Shown: in pieces, positions 13,995-16,273 of the stretch | How the letters are laid out: the number at the start of each line of letters is the position of its first letter | How positions within the stretch are numbered: the first letter of the stretch is position 1 | Assembly: GCA_028691155.1 (NCBI GenBank) | Contig: JAQUZV010000014.1 | Location: 1-16,273 of the forward strand | Origin: Victivallales bacterium | GTDB taxonomy: Bacteria > Verrucomicrobiota > Lentisphaeria > Victivallales > SZUA-371 | DNA length: 16,273 nucleotides | Reading direction: 5' to 3' | The notes under the pieces: generated by a model | Told to the model about the DNA's origin: nothing | Seen by the model: only the letters and a program-made list of their open reading frames with translations | Databases searched by the model: none | Position numbers and translations under genes: made by a program

Positions 13995-15167
13995 CTACAG
14001 GAAGCAGATTCGGGTAATGCACTGGTCGAAGCTTTCCTGGCCGCTCAGGATATCGATTTCAATCCGCATAAAGTATAGGGGCAGGTCGCGCCGGTCCAGC
14101 CGCGGCATGCGGACGGCGTCCTTTTCCGTGGTAATGGCCATTTGCGCTCCTGCTTTTTTGGCGGCATTGATAAAATCGATCAACTCCTGCTGCCGGTAAC
14201 GGTGATGGTCGGCGTAATGTTCGGAATAAACGATTTCCGCGCCGAAACCCCGGAGAAAATCTTCAAAACTTTCCGGTTTGGCAATTCCGCTCATCGCGGC
14301 GATCTTTTTCCCGCGCAATACTTCCAGATCCCGTCGGACATCCTTGACATAGACATCTTCGAGATATTTGGGGCGATGGCAGCATTCGATAATTTCCGCC
14401 CGGTGATTATGCCGTCTGATAAAGGATTTAAAATGGCGTAAATGATTGCCTCCATTTGACTTGGTAAGGAAAATATAATCGGCGCGGCGCAGGTTTTTAA
14501 TTGGTTCGCGCAGGATGCCGCGCGGCAGCACATGATGATTGCCGAACGGATCGGTGGAATCGATCAGCATAATATTGATATGGGGTTTCAGGTTGAGATA
14601 TTGAAAGCCGTCGTCAAGGATCAGGGTATCGGTGGCAAATTCCTCGATGGCGTAGAGGCCGGATTTGACCCGATCCTTGTCCACCAGTACGACGACATCG
14701 CGCAGGTTGGAAGCCAGCATGAACGGCTCGTCTCCCGCAAAAGCCGAATCCAGCAGTAAGTTTTTGCCGTCGGAAACCACTTTGGGGGGAATTTCCTTCT
14801 TGCGGGAAGAGAACTTCTGGCGTAACTTGGTCCATAGCGAGCGTTGTTTGGAGCGATAGCCCCGACTCAGAATGGCCACTTTGCGTCCTTTTTGACTCAA
14901 GGTGCGGGCAAAGACTTCGACTACCGGGGTTTTGCCGGTGCCGCCGCAGGTGAGATTGCCGATGCTGATGACCAGACAGCCGATCGAGCGGTTGCGGAAC
15001 ACGCGTTTATCATAAACCCAGAGGCGAAATTGTACGGCAAGGCGATAGAAGCGGGATAGGAAAAACAAAATTGCCCGAATGGCCGTATCTTTCGGCCGTT
15101 TGCGTTTGCCGAGAATAATCGACAAAAAGTATTGTTCCAGTTTTTCGCCCAGGTCCCGAGTCAGCAT
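13995..15167 (-). CDS. lpxK: Tetraacyldisaccharide 4'-kinase (LpxK)
   Basis: LpxK phosphorylates the 4' position of the lipid A disaccharide at the inner membrane, the sixth step of the pathway. The 390 residues are longer than the ~330 of E. coli LpxK. An N-terminal helical, membrane-associating segment (AILFFLSRFYRLAVQFRLWVY, about 32-52) precedes the P-loop SIGNLTCGGTGKTP (G70-T80). SRGYRSKQ opens a basic insertion (~102-128) absent from E. coli. AGDEPFMLA and the LDDGFQYLNL motif (D185-D186) follow, then HHVLPRGILREP. The C-terminal domain contains AAMSGIAKPESFEDFL, HHRYRQQEL and TTEKDAVRMP. ATG 15167 has no clear Shine-Dalgarno. The gene is monocistronic here, not next to msbA or kdsB. 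Confidence 0.96.
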   Translation of the reverse strand: MLTRDLGEKLEQYFLSIILGKRKRPKDTAIRAILFFLSRFYRLAVQFRLWVYDKRVFRNRSIGCLVISIGNLTCGGTGKTPVVEVFARTLSQKGRKVAILSRGYRSKQRSLWTKLRQKFSSRKKEIPPKVVSDGKNLLLDSAFAGDEPFMLASNLRDVVVLVDKDRVKSGLYAIEEFATDTLILDDGFQYLNLKPHINIMLIDSTDPFGNHHVLPRGILREPIKNLRRADYIFLTKSNGGNHLRHFKSFIRRHNHRAEIIECCHRPKYLEDVYVKDVRRDLEVLRGKKIAAMSGIAKPESFEDFLRGFGAEIVYSEHYADHHRYRQQELIDFINAAKKAGAQMAITTEKDAVRMPRLDRRDLPLYFMRIEIDILSGQESFDQCITRICFL

Positions 15168-15195
15168 TTACTACCGTCATTTGATTAAAGATTAA

Positions 15196-15224
15196 AGTCA
15201 TGAAAGATTAATTTACTGCCGTTT
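15196..15224 (-). promoter_or_regulatory. Possible promoter for lpxK
   Basis: On the minus strand, TTGCGG and TAAATT lie 17 nt apart, upstream of the lpxK start. Matches are 3 of 6 and 4 of 6 to the sigma-70 consensus. An AT-rich stretch with two tandem TTTAATC units lies between it and the gene. Weak evidence; spacing is the best support. Confidence 0.3.
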
Positions 15225-15279
15225 GGAGCAATCCGCAAGAATGACCGTTGATTTATTTATTATCATTGTTGACATTATG

Positions 15280-15501
15280 CCCGGCACTGCCGGGTGAGTT
15301 GTGGTTGCTGCGCAACAGGAATTAAGATGCAAGGTCAGTTGCGGGAAACGGCAGTAACAACGCTCCGGCACGTTGCCGGACGCGGTCCAGCGGCGGAACG
15401 CTGCGCCGCAGGCGAAATTCCTTTTCTTCTTATTCTTCACCTGAAAGAAGGAGTAAAATTATCGCGGGAGCGAGCGCAGCAATGCTCCCGGGTAATTTTA
15501 C
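15280..15501 (+). repeat. Hairpin-rich repeat element, copy A
   Basis: The ~222-nt unit is a row of short hairpins: CCCGGCACTGCCGGG (15280-15294), GTTGCTGCGCAAC (15304-15316), TCCGGCACGTTGCCGGA (15364-15380), CAGCG/CGCTG (15388-15403), CTGCGCCGCAG (15401-15411), and a long final stem-loop at 15453-15501. Most of the first ~135 nt is nearly identical to copy B in reverse complement. The left boundary of homology is at the first palindrome. No target-site duplication is evident. Confidence 0.85.
15453..15501 (+). ncRNA. Terminal stem-loop of repeat copy A (12-nt conserved loop)
   Basis: GTAAAATTA (15453-15461) pairs with TAATTTTAC (15493-15501), and CGGGAGC (15465-15471) pairs with GCTCCCG (15484-15490), with a small internal loop. 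The apical loop is GAGCGCAGCAAT (15472-15483). Copy B has the identical loop on a stem of different sequence. Whether it acts as RNA or single-stranded DNA is not shown. Confidence 0.55.
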
Positions 15502-15579
15502 GGTTATGCGTTTAAACGTCAAAAACTGAATTGCGGGTTGCGGCCCCCAGTGCGAATTCCCTTTTCCTTTCCCCTCATT

Positions 15580-15632
15580 ATATCCATAGTGAACGCCAGT
15601 TTTCTTCTCCTTCTTTAATATCCATAGTGAAC
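15580..15632. repeat. 15-nt direct repeat, two copies
   Basis: ATATCCATAGTGAAC occurs at 15580-15594 and again, identical, at 15618-15632, a period of 38 nt, in pyrimidine-rich sequence between the two inverted elements. Confidence 0.85.
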
Positions 15633-15778
15633 TTTCCGTTCTTTCCCTTCTTTATATATAGAGGGGCTATTCCGTATGCGCCGCCTTTTTCATAACCTCC
15701 AATACCTCCAATCCTAAAGCGTACTCCCAAACGACATAAACCATCAATCCCACCTGAATGATACCGCATCCATGTGCC

Positions 15779-15827
15779 GGAAGCGGGAACTGGAAGCGGG
15801 AACGGAAGTGAAGCGAGAAGCGAGAAG
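15779..15827. repeat. Short tandem purine-rich repeats
   Basis: GGAAGCGGGAAC occurs at 15779-15790 and 15792-15803, separated by one T. GAAGCGA follows twice in tandem at 15810-15823 and begins a third copy. The whole run to about 15870 is strongly purine-rich on the plus strand. Confidence 0.8.
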
Positions 15828-15902
15828 AGGGAAGACAGAAGAGGGACGAGATAACGGAAGGTCAGACATTAATCGTATGGTTCATGGTACATGAGCTCAA
15901 CC

Positions 15903-15951
15903 GTTCCCGCCACGGGAAGCATTGCTGCGCTCGCTTCCCCGTGGCGGGAAC
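15903..15951 (-). ncRNA. Terminal stem-loop of repeat copy B
   Basis: On the plus strand, GTTCCCGCCACGGGAAGC (15903-15920) pairs with 15933-15951 over 18 bp with one bulged base. On the minus strand the loop is GAGCGCAGCAAT, identical to copy A. In plus orientation the stem is followed by TCCTTTTTTT, so it could also terminate plus-strand transcription. Confidence 0.55.
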
Positions 15952-16127
15952 TCCTTTTTTTAGGTTAGGGAGATAAAGAGCAGGAGATTTCGCCTGCGGC
16001 GCCCAGCGTTCCGCCGCTGGACCGCGTCCGGCAACGTGCCGGTGCGTTGCTACTGCATTTGCCAGCGACTGACCTTGAATCTTAATTCCCGTTGCGCAGC
16101 AACCATAACTCCCCCGGCAGTGCCGGG
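15903..16127 (-). repeat. Hairpin-rich repeat element, copy B (inverted relative to A)
   Basis: Read on the minus strand, this ~225-nt unit repeats copy A in the same order: palindrome CCCGGCACTGCCGGG (16113-16127), GTTGCTGCGCAAC, the CCGGCACGTTGCCGG hairpin, CAGCG/CGCTG, and the final long stem-loop at 15903-15951. Small indels (for example CTGCGCCGCAG versus CTGGGCGCCGCAG) break any shared reading frame. An additional CCGGC-AGCGA-GCCGG hairpin (16131-16145) lies just outside the shared region. Confidence 0.85.
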
Positions 16128-16273
16128 CGTCCGGCAGCGAGCCGGTGCGAAGGGGTGGGGACGACAAATGGGGTCGAAAGTCCGTAAAAGTCCATTTATG
16201 TCCCGAGGGGGAGTAATCATGCTGGCGGAGAGCGGGTTACCATGTTCCGGCGGGGCAGATTGAGGAGGGGTGA

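Larger units (their letters stand above)
15168..16273. other. About 1.1 kb without a convincing gene; structured repeats
   Basis: No open frame here has a recognisable domain, a good start and a Shine-Dalgarno. The frames at 15294-15515 (+) and 15862-16167 (-) are translations of two inverted copies of the same hairpin-rich repeat; their shared segments change reading frame through indels, which argues against coding. The frame at 15578-15769 (-) covers strand-asymmetric sequence with short repeats. The window ends in GAGGAGGGGTGA (16262-16273), a Shine-Dalgarno-like run, so a plus-strand gene may begin just beyond. Confidence 0.7.

Noticed and set aside
15269..15274. Consensus TTGACA on the plus strand as a promoter
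   Set aside because: No acceptable -10 box lies 15-19 nt downstream; the sequence there is the GC-rich palindrome of copy A.
15294..15515. 73-codon plus-strand frame that resembles the minus-strand frame at 15862-16167
   Set aside because: The similarity comes from the inverted nucleotide repeat. Indels shift the frame between matching blocks and the sequence is dominated by palindromes, so coding is unlikely.
15578..15769. 63-codon minus-strand frame with a GKFTMDIKEG-like end
   Set aside because: No Shine-Dalgarno or domain, and it covers the 15-nt direct repeat and low-complexity sequence.
15280..16127. CRISPR array or integron attC sites
   Set aside because: There are only two inverted units, no regular repeat-spacer spacing, and no integrase or cas gene.

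Overview
The window looks like chromosomal DNA of a Gram-negative (diderm) bacterium with about mid-50s percent GC. Lipid A genes (lpxA, lpxK) show that it makes an LPS-type outer membrane, ispE shows the MEP isoprenoid route, and an RND efflux pair spans an envelope. The divergent RsmH with an N-terminal extension, the large U32 protein and the unusual gene neighbourhoods suggest the PVC superphylum, possibly Lentisphaerota. That placement is inference from protein style, not from a marker gene.

Layout. 1-376: 3' end of carA, closed by a hairpin terminator. 481-1527 (+): stand-alone rsmH. 1579-5858 (-): two-gene RND efflux operon (membrane fusion protein, then HAE1-type pump) with a 4-bp ATGA overlap, convergent with rsmH. 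5859-6285: gene-free region with palindromes, an A/T palindrome, a plausible promoter and an 11-bp leader hairpin. 6286-6462 (+): 58-residue protein with a strong Shine-Dalgarno and its own terminator. 6539-8773 (+): large U32 family protein. 8834-11493 (-): three packed genes, in transcription order a Gfo/Idh/MocA oxidoreductase, ispE and an unrecognised protein. 11664-13229 (+): pyrH and lpxA, divergent from that operon. 13334-13966 (+): iron-sulfur flavoprotein. 13995-15167 (-): lpxK. 15168-16273: about 1.1 kb without a convincing gene.

How the genes fit together. LpxA (first step) and LpxK (4'-kinase) belong to one pathway, lipid A synthesis. The oxidoreductase divergent from pyrH-lpxA resembles the type found near lipid A genes in several phyla, where it may make a 3-amino sugar nucleotide. 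CarA and PyrH belong to pyrimidine supply, and RsmH and (by analogy with RlhA) the U32 protein to rRNA modification. These genes are scattered in short transcription units, not in the usual dcw or tsf-pyrH-frr clusters.

The most unusual part is 15280-16127. Two copies of a roughly 222-225 bp element, each a string of short GC-rich hairpins, lie in inverted orientation about 400 bp apart. The inner hairpin of each copy keeps an identical 12-nt loop, while its 17-18 bp stem differs almost completely and remains complementary. This argues for a selected or actively generated structure, RNA or single-stranded DNA, and against a protein. The spacer is strand-asymmetric (pyrimidine-rich, then purine-rich) and carries short direct and tandem repeats.
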